In this document: piece by piece, positions 17,857 through 26,412 of the stretch | How the letters are laid out: each line of letters starts with the position of its first letter | How positions within the stretch are numbered: the stretch's first letter is position 1 | Assembly (NCBI GenBank): GCA_965200095.1 | Contig: OZ241350.1 | Coordinates: 1,550,001-1,614,000, forward strand | Direction of reading: 5' to 3' | From: JANQOH01 sp965200095 | GTDB lineage: Bacteria > Pseudomonadota > Alphaproteobacteria > UBA7887 | DNA: 64,000 bases | The notes under the pieces: model-generated | What the model saw: only the letters and a program-made list of their open reading frames with translations | The model's database searches: none | What the model was told of the DNA's origin: nothing | Made by a program: the position numbers and the translations under genes

Positions 17857-20637
17857 CTATACCCGGAACACCTTCATCGCCTCGTCGCCCAGATGGTTGA
17901 TGACCTTGACGGCGATGCGGCCCGATTCGGGGCGGGGGAAAGGACGCGAGACGTCGCTGTTCAGAGCCGCCCAGGCGGCCGCGTCGATCTCCGCCCTGAG
18001 AGTCGTCTTCAGCGCCTTGTAGGGGTCGTTCGCGCCCAGGAAATAGGCGTGGCGGACGAAGAAACTCTCCTCGTTATAGTCGGTGTCGATGAACCAGCAG
18101 GCGATGCCGCCGGCGTCGTCGCTGCGGACCTCGCCGGTGGCGGGGTGGAAGATGTCGACGCCGGCGACCCGCACCCGGATGCGATCGTTCCCGGCGTCCT
18201 CGATCTCGATATCGGGTTCGCCGAAGACGACGAACAGGTTGCCCTTGCCGGTGTTCTTCAGGTCGCCGGCCATGTGCAGGTCGGCGTTCATCCGCGCCTT
18301 GAGCACGGGAATTTTGCCCAGGCGCTCGAACTCGGTCGAATGGGCGTCGTAGTTGAAGGCGCAGGCGACCAGCGCGTCGAAGCCGGCCTCCGCCGCCTCG
18401 CGCGCCGCCGCCACCAGGTCGGGGCGCGAGACCGTGCCGAATTCGGGGCCGACGAAGATTCCGGCGCGGCGTTCGGTTGCGACCTCGCCCTCGCCCTCGG
18501 CATAGCGCCCCTCGGCGCAGACATATTTGCCGGGCCAGGGCGCGAGAGACGAGAAGGCGATGCGGTCTTCCCGGTGCGTCTGCTGGACCCCGGCGCGGGC
18601 CAGGTTCTCCAGGACCATCGAGGCGAAGTCCGCCTTTCCCTCGTAGCCGGTGCGGCGGTCGGCAAGGCTGTCGAAGACCTCGTCGTTCTCGTCCACCGCG
18701 AGCATCCGGTGCGGGGCGAGGCTCTCGACGGTGAAGGGACCGGCCACGCGGACTCGCGTCTTGTCCTCGAACGGCTTGTCGTAGAGATATTCGGTGTCGG
18801 CTTTGGCGGCGATGGAGGCGTCGATCTCCTTCTGGCGGGCGATGCGCGCCTCCCGCCAGCCGGCGTGCGCCGCCGCCGCTTCATCGGGCCATCCGTCGTC
18901 GGCGTCGCGGGGGACTTCCCATTCCTCCCAACCCTCCCCGAGCGCCGCGTTGAGCGTGTCGCGAAGAGGTTCCAGCGTCTCTTGCCACGTTTCCCATATC
19001 GTGTCGATCTCGGCGTTGTTGGCGATGGCTTTTAGGGTGATATGGGGGACTCGCTCATAGACGAAACCCTGACGCACGTCGTTATGCGTGGGCGTTTCGG
19101 CGGGCGCGCGACGCGTTATCTCCGCTTCCTTGCGTTGACCTTCGGGGCTGTCGGCAAGCAGATACCAGGGATAGCGCGCGCCCATAATCCGCGCCCGCGC
19201 GAGCGCCAGGGCGACGCGGGACGTGTCGACGGTGATCCAGCGTCGGCCCCACTGCTCGGCGACGTAGGCTGTCGTGCCGGATCCGCAAGTCGGGTCGAGA
19301 ACGAGGTCGCCAGGATCGGTTGTCATAAGAATGCAGCGTGCGACAACTTTGCTTAAAGTTTGAACAACATAGATTTTCGGATCGCCAAATCCCGACGTCA
19401 ACGTATCATTCCAAACATTATTTATAGGGAATACTCCGAAATCGTCGATATAACGCACATACGATAAGGTTTTTCCAATTAGAGAAAGACGATTTGCCAA
19501 TCGAAGTCGATCCATCCCGACTTCACCCGTCTTCCAGTAACCTGCACTTGGACGCACGGTTTTTCCACTAATATCAACCGGAAAGTCGCCCGGCGGTCGC
19601 TGGCTTGTCATATTATCATATCGAAAAACACGGCCGTCGATTAAAGACGGTTTCAGAATTTCCGAATCCAGCATATTTCGACGGAAGCCATCGTTTTGTT
19701 CAACAAATCGGTACTGGAGGCTTCCTTGTCCACCAACTTTCTTCTTGTTGTACGGCTGTCGATACTTAATCCGGTTTCGATCTTTTGCATACCAGATCAA
19801 ATAATTGTTAACGCCTGCAAGAAGCTCCGCTGATGCGCCACTAGTTTTATTGAATGAAATCAAAGACACATTGTTTTCTTCCCCGAACACCTCGTCCATC
19901 ACGGCCCGCACGCGGTGAACGTTCTCGTCGCCGATCTGCACGAAGACCGAGCCGCTTTCGGTCAACAGCTCTCGCGCCACCGTCAACCGGTCGCGCAAAT
20001 AGGTCAGATAGGAATGAATCCCGTCGCGCCAGGTGTCGCGGAACGCCTGCACCTGTTCGGGTTCGCGGGTGATGTGTTCGGCCTTGCCGTCCTTTACGTC
20101 GCGGCTGGTGGTGGACCATTGGAAGTTCGAGTTGAAGCGGATGCCGTAGGGCGGGTCGATATAGATGCACTGGACCTTTTCGCGCAGCCCCTCGCGTTCG
20201 GCGAGGCTTCCCATGACCTGAAGCGCGTCGCCCAGGATCATGCGGTTCGACCAATTGGCGTCGTGGGCGTAGAATTCGGTGCGCGCCGCGCCTTCGGGCA
20301 GGCCGTTGAAATCGGCGAACAGGTCCGGCGCGGCGTCCGCCGCCTCGTCGCGCCGGCGCGCGGCCTCGCGCAGCAGATCGTCGATCAGGACCTTGGGGTG
20401 CACCTTCTCCTGGATGTAGAGCGGCGGGGCCCGGACGACGAGCTCGGCTTCGTCGAGGTCCTTGCCGCGCCAGACGAATTGCGGGTCGAGGTCGCGGTTG
20501 CGGCGCTCGTATGCGGCGCGGACGGGCGCCTTGTCCGCGTCGGTCATCAGCGACTGCGCTTCGGCCGTCGGCGCGTTGCGCCGCTTCGCCCCGCCATGGG
20601 TGAGCGACGCGACCGCTTTGGGCTTCTTCTTCGCCAT
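17857..20637 (-). CDS. Type III-like restriction-modification DNA methyltransferase (Mod)
   Basis: This 926-residue N-methyltransferase has the beta-class order: motif IV DPPYG (161-165) comes before the SAM motif DPTCGSGTT (448-456), as in type III Mod subunits. Between them, at 19330-19870, lies the target-recognition region. It is strikingly AT-rich (24 G/C of 60 at 19381-19440, against 37 of 60 at 20161-20220). A further 470 residues follow the SAM motif, longer than simple Mod proteins. The ATG at 20637 precedes a basic MAKKKPK start. The enzyme should methylate adenine at the host sequence recognised by Res (23159-26275), which is separated from it by 2.5 kb. Confidence 0.92.
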   Translation of the reverse strand: MAKKKPKAVASLTHGGAKRRNAPTAEAQSLMTDADKAPVRAAYERRNRDLDPQFVWRGKDLDEAELVVRAPPLYIQEKVHPKVLIDDLLREAARRRDEAADAAPDLFADFNGLPEGAARTEFYAHDANWSNRMILGDALQVMGSLAEREGLREKVQCIYIDPPYGIRFNSNFQWSTTSRDVKDGKAEHITREPEQVQAFRDTWRDGIHSYLTYLRDRLTVARELLTESGSVFVQIGDENVHRVRAVMDEVFGEENNVSLISFNKTSGASAELLAGVNNYLIWYAKDRNRIKYRQPYNKKKVGGQGSLQYRFVEQNDGFRRNMLDSEILKPSLIDGRVFRYDNMTSQRPPGDFPVDISGKTVRPSAGYWKTGEVGMDRLRLANRLSLIGKTLSYVRYIDDFGVFPINNVWNDTLTSGFGDPKIYVVQTLSKVVARCILMTTDPGDLVLDPTCGSGTTAYVAEQWGRRWITVDTSRVALALARARIMGARYPWYLLADSPEGQRKEAEITRRAPAETPTHNDVRQGFVYERVPHITLKAIANNAEIDTIWETWQETLEPLRDTLNAALGEGWEEWEVPRDADDGWPDEAAAAHAGWREARIARQKEIDASIAAKADTEYLYDKPFEDKTRVRVAGPFTVESLAPHRMLAVDENDEVFDSLADRRTGYEGKADFASMVLENLARAGVQQTHREDRIAFSSLAPWPGKYVCAEGRYAEGEGEVATERRAGIFVGPEFGTVSRPDLVAAAREAAEAGFDALVACAFNYDAHSTEFERLGKIPVLKARMNADLHMAGDLKNTGKGNLFVVFGEPDIEIEDAGNDRIRVRVAGVDIFHPATGEVRSDDAGGIACWFIDTDYNEESFFVRHAYFLGANDPYKALKTTLRAEIDAAAWAALNSDVSRPFPRPESGRIAVKVINHLGDEAMKVFRV

Positions 20638-20662
20638 GCCTTGCCGCCCTTTCCCGCCCCGC

Positions 20663-21448
20663 TCACGCCGCCATGCGCATGCGGAGCTTGCGGTCGAGGT
20701 CCTCGTGCGACGCCAGCGATGAGACCATATCGCCGCCGACATCCGATAGCCTGGCGAGGTCCCTTCGGGGGATCTCCGCCTGGTCCTCGAAAACGAGGAT
20801 CGACTCGAAAGAGATCGAATGCAAACGGAAATGCGACAGCATGATGGTTGTCAAGCGCGCCTTGTCGCGGTTGGGCACGCCGTAGAGGAACACCGGAACG
20901 CCGCCCTTGCCCTCGATCCGGAAGTCCACGGGATAGTTCCGGGCGTTGGGCGCCCCTTCCGGTTCGTAGTCGCGTTCGAGCCTGCTCTCATCCACCAGGC
21001 GGGAGAGCAGGTCGGCGAGGTCGTCGTAGAAGGTGGAGCCGACGTTAGAGCGGGAAAGGAGCGTCAGATCGTAAACCCGGGTGAGCGCCTGTCCGAAGCG
21101 GAAAACCGCTTCCGGCAGGCGTTCCGGGGCCGTGTCGAGGAAGAATGCGCCGCCGTCGCGCTGCATTTCGCTCTCGCCGACGATGCGTTCGAGGAGCATT
21201 CCCCGGGTTCCGTCCAGGAATTTGTCGATGTCATGCTCGTAGCTGAGATGCATAAGCGTGTGGCCGCGGTCCGACAGCCGGAGCCCGCCTGCCGGTGCCC
21301 CGGAGAGGTGCATCGGAAAACCGTCCCCGTCGGGAAACCGGAAGTGCGTCCGCAGCATGAGCGCATCGTCCGGGCGTCGTTCGACCCGCACATCCTCGCA
21401 GAGGCGTTCGCACAGGAGCTTCCGCAGCGCGCCGGGGTCGACGGTCAC
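20663..21448 (-). CDS. DUF1828 domain-containing protein
   Basis: This 261-residue protein fits the DUF1828 family: the N-terminal part has the LSDRGHTL segment with a conserved strand pattern, and the C-terminal half resembles the companion DUF1829-type region. No catalytic motif is recognised. The GTG at 21448 is chosen because it overlaps the stop of the MNT-HEPN gene as GTGA. It lies 25 bp before mod in the same direction. DUF1828 proteins are often found in mobile or defence loci, but no function is established. A role tied to the restriction system is inference from position only. Confidence 0.7.
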   Translation of the reverse strand: MTVDPGALRKLLCERLCEDVRVERRPDDALMLRTHFRFPDGDGFPMHLSGAPAGGLRLSDRGHTLMHLSYEHDIDKFLDGTRGMLLERIVGESEMQRDGGAFFLDTAPERLPEAVFRFGQALTRVYDLTLLSRSNVGSTFYDDLADLLSRLVDESRLERDYEPEGAPNARNYPVDFRIEGKGGVPVFLYGVPNRDKARLTTIMLSHFRLHSISFESILVFEDQAEIPRRDLARLSDVGGDMVSSLASHEDLDRKLRMRMAA

Positions 21449-22101
21449 GGGGGCGGCGGCGGTTCGTGCGCCGCCAGAAGGCTCCGCAAGGCGGGCGGCA
21501 GCGAAGGAACGTCGTTCCGGACGATGGACCGGACGGCATCGCCGTCGAGGCCCGGATAGCCGCGCGCCAGGCGGTCGCGCATATCGACGACGGCCCTCCA
21601 CGGAATCTCGGGATGCGCGTTGCGGATGGCGTCGGGGATACGGGTCGCCGCCTCGCCGACGAGCTCGAGGTTGCGCAGGGTAGCATCGCGGAGCATGTCG
21701 TCGGCGATAAATGCGTCCCGGTCGAGTCCCCGGGTCCAGGCCCCGACCTTCTCGCAGAAACCGATCATGTCGTGGATATGGCAACGCCACTCCCGCACAA
21801 TGCCGCCCTTGTCGGACACGCTCGCCTCCCGTTCGACATGGGGCCGGAATTCGGCGCGCAGGGCCTTGTCGGTGACGAGATCGACGGGGCGCCCCAGCAG
21901 GTCCTCGATATAGAACTGCGCGCCGAAATATCGCTTTGCCGTCGCCGGCCCGTCGAACCGGACCAGGAGGTCGATATCGCTGTCCGCGCCCGCTTCGTCG
22001 CGCGCGAAGGAGCCGAAGAGGCCGATCTCGACGACCCCGAAGCGCTGCGCGAGCGCCGCCTTGCAGTCCTGCAGCGCGGTGAGGACTTCGTCTCTGGTCA
22101 T
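21445..22101 (-). CDS. Fused MNT nucleotidyltransferase-HEPN protein (MntA-HepT type), HEPN His lost
   Basis: A 218-residue fusion. Residues 1-95 are a minimal nucleotidyltransferase with GSFARDEAGADSDIDL (the GS...DxD active site) and a third Asp in VDLV. Residues from about 105 are a HEPN/HepT domain starting REWR. The usual pair is a HepT RNase toxin and an MntA antitoxin that AMPylates the toxin Tyr in R-x4-H-x-Y. Here the motif reads RDRLARGY: His is replaced by Arg (CGC), while Arg and Tyr remain. An internal GTG (21798) preceded by AAGGGCGG could still start HepT separately. RNase activity is probably lost or reduced; the protein may be inert or regulatory. Confidence 0.85.
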   Translation of the reverse strand: MTRDEVLTALQDCKAALAQRFGVVEIGLFGSFARDEAGADSDIDLLVRFDGPATAKRYFGAQFYIEDLLGRPVDLVTDKALRAEFRPHVEREASVSDKGGIVREWRCHIHDMIGFCEKVGAWTRGLDRDAFIADDMLRDATLRNLELVGEAATRIPDAIRNAHPEIPWRAVVDMRDRLARGYPGLDGDAVRSIVRNDVPSLPPALRSLLAAHEPPPPP

Positions 22102-22121
22102 GGCCCGCTACTCCCGCTTAA

Positions 22122-22539
22122 TTCCCGCGAAAGGGTGTGTGAAGAAATTGCGCGCCTCTCATCGTGACGGACGGATCGCCGAGGTATCGGCGTTGTGAAG
22201 ACAATACCCATCGAATAATACTTCGTCATTCCCGCGAAAGCGGGAATCTGTTGCGGCGTTTCCGTAACGAAACGGGCCGATTTTGCGGACGGCCGCGTCC
22301 GGATTCCCGCTTTCGCGGGAATGACGAAGAGTAGTAGCCGGTCTTGATTTTTCTACACGCTCTTTCGCAGGAATGACGAGTATTATTAGCGAGTTATCGC
22401 CCTTTGCCACGCCGAACCCTTCGGCGCTCCGACCGTCATAGTGAGAACCATCCTTACAAATACTCGTCATTCCCGCGAAAGCGGGAATGACGAGTATTTG
22501 TAAATCTGCCCGGTTTCTTCGCATGTTCATTCGCGGGAA
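22122..22539. repeat. Repeat cluster 2 between MNT-HEPN gene and small ORF
   Basis: The 553-bp gap between genes is filled with the same repeat family as cluster 1. It contains an inverted copy of the cluster-1 spacer (22133-22223), one 103-bp palindromic element (22224-22326), a diverged spacer copy in direct orientation (about 22381-22450) and a 50-bp perfect palindrome (22454-22503). The outer ends, 22122-22150 and 22511-22539, match as inverted repeats at 21 of 29 positions. No coding sequence is supported here. Confidence 0.85.
22454..22503. repeat. 50-bp perfect palindrome with GAAA loop
   Basis: Two 23-bp arms (TTACAAATACTCGTCATTCC plus CGC, and its exact reverse complement) flank the four bases GAAA. 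As RNA on the + strand this is a 23-bp helix capped by a GNRA tetraloop. It looks like the two arms of the 105-bp element joined after loss of its core. Confidence 0.9.
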
Positions 22540-22654
22540 CTACGAAATGGGGCGCAACCTGTATTATGGGGAGAGCGTCGGCTTCCGTCATCCCGCTCTC
22601 TCGCCGTCCGTGCGGGAGGCGACCCCGATCAACCGGATCAGGCCAGCGTCCCAG

Positions 22655-22939
22655 TCAAATCGTTCCGAGAACGCCGACATGGGAAAAATATCCGAGATCG
22701 ATCCCGCGACCCTTCACCTCCTGGATCGAGAAACGCTGGTCCTCAAAGAACGTGCGGCCGGCCTTGATGGCGTCCCGACCCGTGTCGAAACAGGCGATGA
22801 CCTTGCCGCCGCGCATCAGCGCGGTGCGGCCGCGATCGCTCTCGAGGAGCTCGGGCAGCACCTTCTTGAACGCTTCGTAATTCCGGTCGACTTCCTGCTG
22901 CCGGGTCACCGCCGGCGTCGCTCCGTCTTGCACACTCAT
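22655..22939 (-). CDS. Small conserved hypothetical protein, DUF5678-like
   Basis: A 94-residue soluble protein. The ATG at 22939 is favoured over one nine codons upstream because a good ribosome-binding site (GGAGGGAG) lies just before it. The visible pattern is KVDRNYEAF-like (EVDRNYEAFKKVLPELL), then a strand pair (TALMRGGKVIACFDT) and RFSIQEV, ending with a probable strand-rich tail. This resembles DUF5678-type small proteins found beside protease or toxin-like genes, but the assignment is uncertain. It lies on the Res side of repeat cluster 2, in the same direction as Res. Confidence 0.6.
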   Translation of the reverse strand: MSVQDGATPAVTRQQEVDRNYEAFKKVLPELLESDRGRTALMRGGKVIACFDTGRDAIKAGRTFFEDQRFSIQEVKGRGIDLGYFSHVGVLGTI

Positions 22940-23158
22940 GGTCAGCTCCCTCCGATTTGCCCTCACAACCGCCTTACGCTCCTTTCCGGTGCGGGTATCG
23001 CGTCATGCGGTGTCCGTCTCCCTGCGGGGGGAAGGGAGTTATTGTGTATGACGGCTTCGGCGGGCTGTCAATGCCAATTGCATGGCGCCGACGCAGCGAT
23101 CTCCATCGTCCCGGGAACGAGCCTGTCCTTGCGGATGCGGGGCGTCTCACCGGCGTCG

Positions 23159-26100
23159 TCATCGCGCGTTTCGCGCGCGTGCCGGCGGGACGCCGGCGCT
23201 CCCAGGGGCGGCGTCGGCGCGGAGGTCGCGCAGGAACGGTTCGAGCGTCTCCTCGAAACGGGCCTCGACCGCGGCGCCGAAATCGTCCTCCATGTCCCAG
23301 ACATCGCGGAGCTCGGCGAAGGCCCAGCGGCCGTAAGCCTCGAGACGGTTCACGCCGGGGACCCAGAAGGTCTCCATCGTCGCCTTCTTGTCCTTCGCGT
23401 CCTCGCCGCGATAGCCCTTGATCTCGACAACGAGATGCAACGGATCGTCGGGGCCGCGCCCGTCGTCCACCAGCACGATGAAATCGGGAAGGTAGGTCCG
23501 GGGTTCGGAACCCGACGCCCAGGGGACCTCCAGCCCCAGCCCGTGGTTCTTCGCGTAAGCGCGCACGCGCGGATGCGCCTCGACGACGCGGCAGAATTCG
23601 GCCTCCCAATCGCTGTCGCAGACCGCCCAATTGATGTGGCAGCGTTGCGGGTCGGTCTTCCAGCGGGTTTTCCTCGAGGTGGCGAAGCGGACGTGGCGAG
23701 TCGAGCCGGAAGGGGTCCAGGGGTCGAGGACGGCGACGATCGGACGTTCGCCCCGGTGATGTTCGACGATCCCGCGCGCGATGCGCTCGCAGGCCATGTC
23801 GGCGAGCTCCAGATACAGGAGCTGCGCCGGCCGTGTCCCGCCCTTGCAGATCAAATGCCCGTCGAGCCACCGGCGCGCGACGCGCTTGAGCTGGCCGAAG
23901 AGGTGGAGTTTCGGCGCATCGCCGGTGTCGCGATATTTCGTTTCCAGCAACCGCTTCGTCAGGTGGACCAACAGGGTCGCGGGGCGCACGCCCTTGAGAT
24001 GTTCGAGGTCCAGGACAACGCCTTCGCCGACGATGCCTTCGTTGCGGGTGCGCGCCGGGCCGACGAGCTCCGGCGTGAGTTCGAGGGTCGAGTCGGCGTC
24101 GAACGTCGCCTCGAGGCGCGTCTCCGGCAGTTCGACGCGGTAGCCGGCGACGCGCGGGAAGCGGATCTCGCAAGCGTCGCGCCCGGGCGAGACGGCCCTG
24201 ACCTGCACCGTCTCGCGCGGCGGCGGCGGCGAAACGAGCACCGGCCTGGCGGCGAAGTCGAAGGGGATGCCGAGCACGTCGGCATATTCGGCGTCGAAAC
24301 GGCCGTGTTCGTTCAGGTCGTAGGACCGGCGCCGCAACGCGCGGCCGACCACCTGTTCGCACAGAAGCTGCGTGCCGAAGGCGCGCACGCCCAGCACATG
24401 GGTGACGGTGCTGGCGTCCCACCCCTCGGTGAGCATCGAGACTGAGACCACGCAGCGAGTCTCGCCGCCGAGCGTTCCGGCCTTGCCGACGGTGTTCATC
24501 GCCTCGCGCAACAGGTCCTGGTCGGAAAGGGTCTCGGCCTGCCGGCGGTCGCCGGTCCGCGCGACGATCTCGCGGCGGAAGCGTTCGATCTCGTCGGCGG
24601 CGGCGGCGCGAAAACCGCCGTCGAGTTTCTCGCCGGACTCGAGCTGCGCGCTGTCGATCAACAGGGTGCGGGGGCGGGGCAACGGGTTCCCGGCTTCGTC
24701 GAAATTGCGGAACAGCGCCAGGCGCCCATGCTCCAGGGTCTTCGAGCCGTCGGGGTTCCCGCGGTGGAAACCGGAGATGTAGTCATAGACCAGTTTCGAG
24801 GTCGCGGTGTTGTTGCAGACGGCGATGAAGCAGGGCGGGACGTCGATGCCGGCGTCGCGCCACAGGTCGAACGTCTTCTCGTAATGTCCGTGGAGGGCCT
24901 CGAGCGCGGTTTGCAGTTCGACGGGGATGGCGAGCGGGTCCAGCCCTCCGGCCTTGCTGCGGCTCGCCTTCGGCATTTTCTTGCCGATATGCTCCCACAG
25001 ATTGCGGAATTTCGGCATGTCTTCGCCGGGGATGTTGTCCGCCACCGGCACGCGCGGCAGTTTGACGATGCCGCACTCGATGGCGTCCATCAGCGAGAAG
25101 TCGCTCACCGTCCAGGGGAACAGCGTGCCCTCCGCATAGCCCGAACCGCGCAGGAAGAACGGCGTCGCCGACAGGTCGATGACGCGGGCGAGGCCGAGCG
25201 CGCGGCCGACCGCCTCCAGCCCGGAAATCCACAGCCGCGCGGCTTCCCGGTTCTTCTTCGCTTCCTTCAGATTGTCGCCGGCGAGCTTGCCTTCCTCATC
25301 GTCTTCCGGCTTCTCGCGATAGCAGTGATGCGCCTCGTCGTTGAGCGCCAGGACGTTTTTCATGCCCATGAGTTCCGGCATGACGCGCCGCAACATCCGG
25401 CCCCCGGTCTCCAGCGTCCGCAGTTCGGGGCCGCCGCGCCCCTGGAGGAGCGCGCGTCCGCCCTTCGAGACGTTCATCGTCTCGCGCGGCTTGAAGGCGT
25501 GGTAGTTGACGATGACGATCTTCGCCCGGTCGAGAGCGCCGAGCATATCGGCGGGGACCAGCCCGCGGCCGCGCCAGTAGCTGTCCGGGTCGTTGGGCTG
25601 GAGCACGCGCAGCCGGTCGCGGATGGTGAGGCCCGGCGTCGTCACCAGGAAGCCGCGCGTGAAGCGGCGGCTTTGCGGGCGGCGGACGGCGTTGACCGTC
25701 TGCCAGGCGATCAGCATCGCCATGACGGCAGTCTTGCCGGCGCCGGTCGCGAGTTTGAGCGCCAGTCGCGAGAGGCCCGGGTTCGCCTCCCCGTTCACGG
25801 CGTCGAGATGGTCCAGGAAGCGCCGTCCGGCGGCGCCCCGCGCCGGCGCGACCTCGGTCAGCCAGATCGCGGTTTCCACAGCCTCGACCTGGCAGAAGAA
25901 GGGGCGGAAGCCGTCGGCGGACGCGGCGCGGCCGCGCCAGTGACGCAGCAGCCGGGCGGTTTCGGGCGTCACCCGCCATTGCGCCTCGGGCAGTTCGCGC
26001 CAGCGGTCCACTTCGTTGCGGACGCTGCCGATGATCTCCGTCAGGTCGTATTGCTGCGCCTCGTCGGCGATCTCCCGCGCGGCCGCGTCGAAGACCAGTT

Positions 26101-26275
26101 TGCTCTGGTCTCCCTTGCGCTTTTTCGGCTTCGGGATCGGCGTGACGAACGAGACCCGGCGCCGCCGGCCGATGATTTCGCCCGTCGGCTGCCCGTCGCC
26201 GTCCAGTTCCCAATGACGTTCGGGATAGCGGTAGGGCGAGTTGAGAACCGGACCTTCGAAAAAGCGCTCCGTCAT
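23159..26275 (-). CDS. Type III-like restriction endonuclease/helicase (Res, BPTD_3080-like)
   Basis: This 1038-residue enzyme has an SF2 helicase core: Walker A GAGKT (178-182), the DEAH-type box in NDEAHH (312-317), and motif VI EQVVGRALRRR. A C-terminal PD-(D/E)xK nuclease follows, with Asp931 in YLPDFIV and Glu951-x-Lys953 in VVEIKGY. The opening MTERFFEGPVLNSPYRYP is typical of the long BPTD_3080-like restriction subunits. It should cleave unmodified foreign DNA with the Mod at 17857-20637. Its last residues (SAGVPPARA) are encoded by a short dispersed repeat, so the native C-terminus may have been altered. Confidence 0.9.
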   Translation of the reverse strand: MTERFFEGPVLNSPYRYPERHWELDGDGQPTGEIIGRRRRVSFVTPIPKPKKRKGDQSKLVFDAAAREIADEAQQYDLTEIIGSVRNEVDRWRELPEAQWRVTPETARLLRHWRGRAASADGFRPFFCQVEAVETAIWLTEVAPARGAAGRRFLDHLDAVNGEANPGLSRLALKLATGAGKTAVMAMLIAWQTVNAVRRPQSRRFTRGFLVTTPGLTIRDRLRVLQPNDPDSYWRGRGLVPADMLGALDRAKIVIVNYHAFKPRETMNVSKGGRALLQGRGGPELRTLETGGRMLRRVMPELMGMKNVLALNDEAHHCYREKPEDDEEGKLAGDNLKEAKKNREAARLWISGLEAVGRALGLARVIDLSATPFFLRGSGYAEGTLFPWTVSDFSLMDAIECGIVKLPRVPVADNIPGEDMPKFRNLWEHIGKKMPKASRSKAGGLDPLAIPVELQTALEALHGHYEKTFDLWRDAGIDVPPCFIAVCNNTATSKLVYDYISGFHRGNPDGSKTLEHGRLALFRNFDEAGNPLPRPRTLLIDSAQLESGEKLDGGFRAAAADEIERFRREIVARTGDRRQAETLSDQDLLREAMNTVGKAGTLGGETRCVVSVSMLTEGWDASTVTHVLGVRAFGTQLLCEQVVGRALRRRSYDLNEHGRFDAEYADVLGIPFDFAARPVLVSPPPPRETVQVRAVSPGRDACEIRFPRVAGYRVELPETRLEATFDADSTLELTPELVGPARTRNEGIVGEGVVLDLEHLKGVRPATLLVHLTKRLLETKYRDTGDAPKLHLFGQLKRVARRWLDGHLICKGGTRPAQLLYLELADMACERIARGIVEHHRGERPIVAVLDPWTPSGSTRHVRFATSRKTRWKTDPQRCHINWAVCDSDWEAEFCRVVEAHPRVRAYAKNHGLGLEVPWASGSEPRTYLPDFIVLVDDGRGPDDPLHLVVEIKGYRGEDAKDKKATMETFWVPGVNRLEAYGRWAFAELRDVWDMEDDFGAAVEARFEETLEPFLRDLRADAAPGSAGVPPARARNAR
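23181..23197. repeat. Short GC palindromic repeat inside the res 3' end
   Basis: GCCGGC-GGGAC-GCCGGC lies in the last codons of res. From general familiarity, this motif with its CGCTCCC tail is a dispersed REP-like sequence in many proteobacteria. It explains the odd Gly-Val-Pro-Pro-Ala tail of the protein. Confidence 0.45.
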
Positions 26276-26367
26276 CGTCGGCGGTCTCCCCGCGGCGCCG
26301 TCGCCGTCCGTCGCGCGCTTGATGCCACCGCCGCTCCGGCGGCGTCAACGGCGAACCGCCGCCCGTG

Positions 26368-26373
26368 CTACAA
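26368..26373 (+). promoter_or_regulatory. Possible -10 box in the divergent res/ATPase spacer
   Basis: TACAAT, set in GTGCTACAATG, lies 39 bp before the ATPase ATG inside the 137-bp spacer between the divergent res and ATPase genes. It is the best -10-like hexamer there. No good -35 box sits 16-18 bp upstream, so the call is weak. Confidence 0.3.
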
Positions 26374-26412
26374 TGAGGTTCGCCGAATTCGCGGACGCCG
26401 CGGGAGTCGCCC

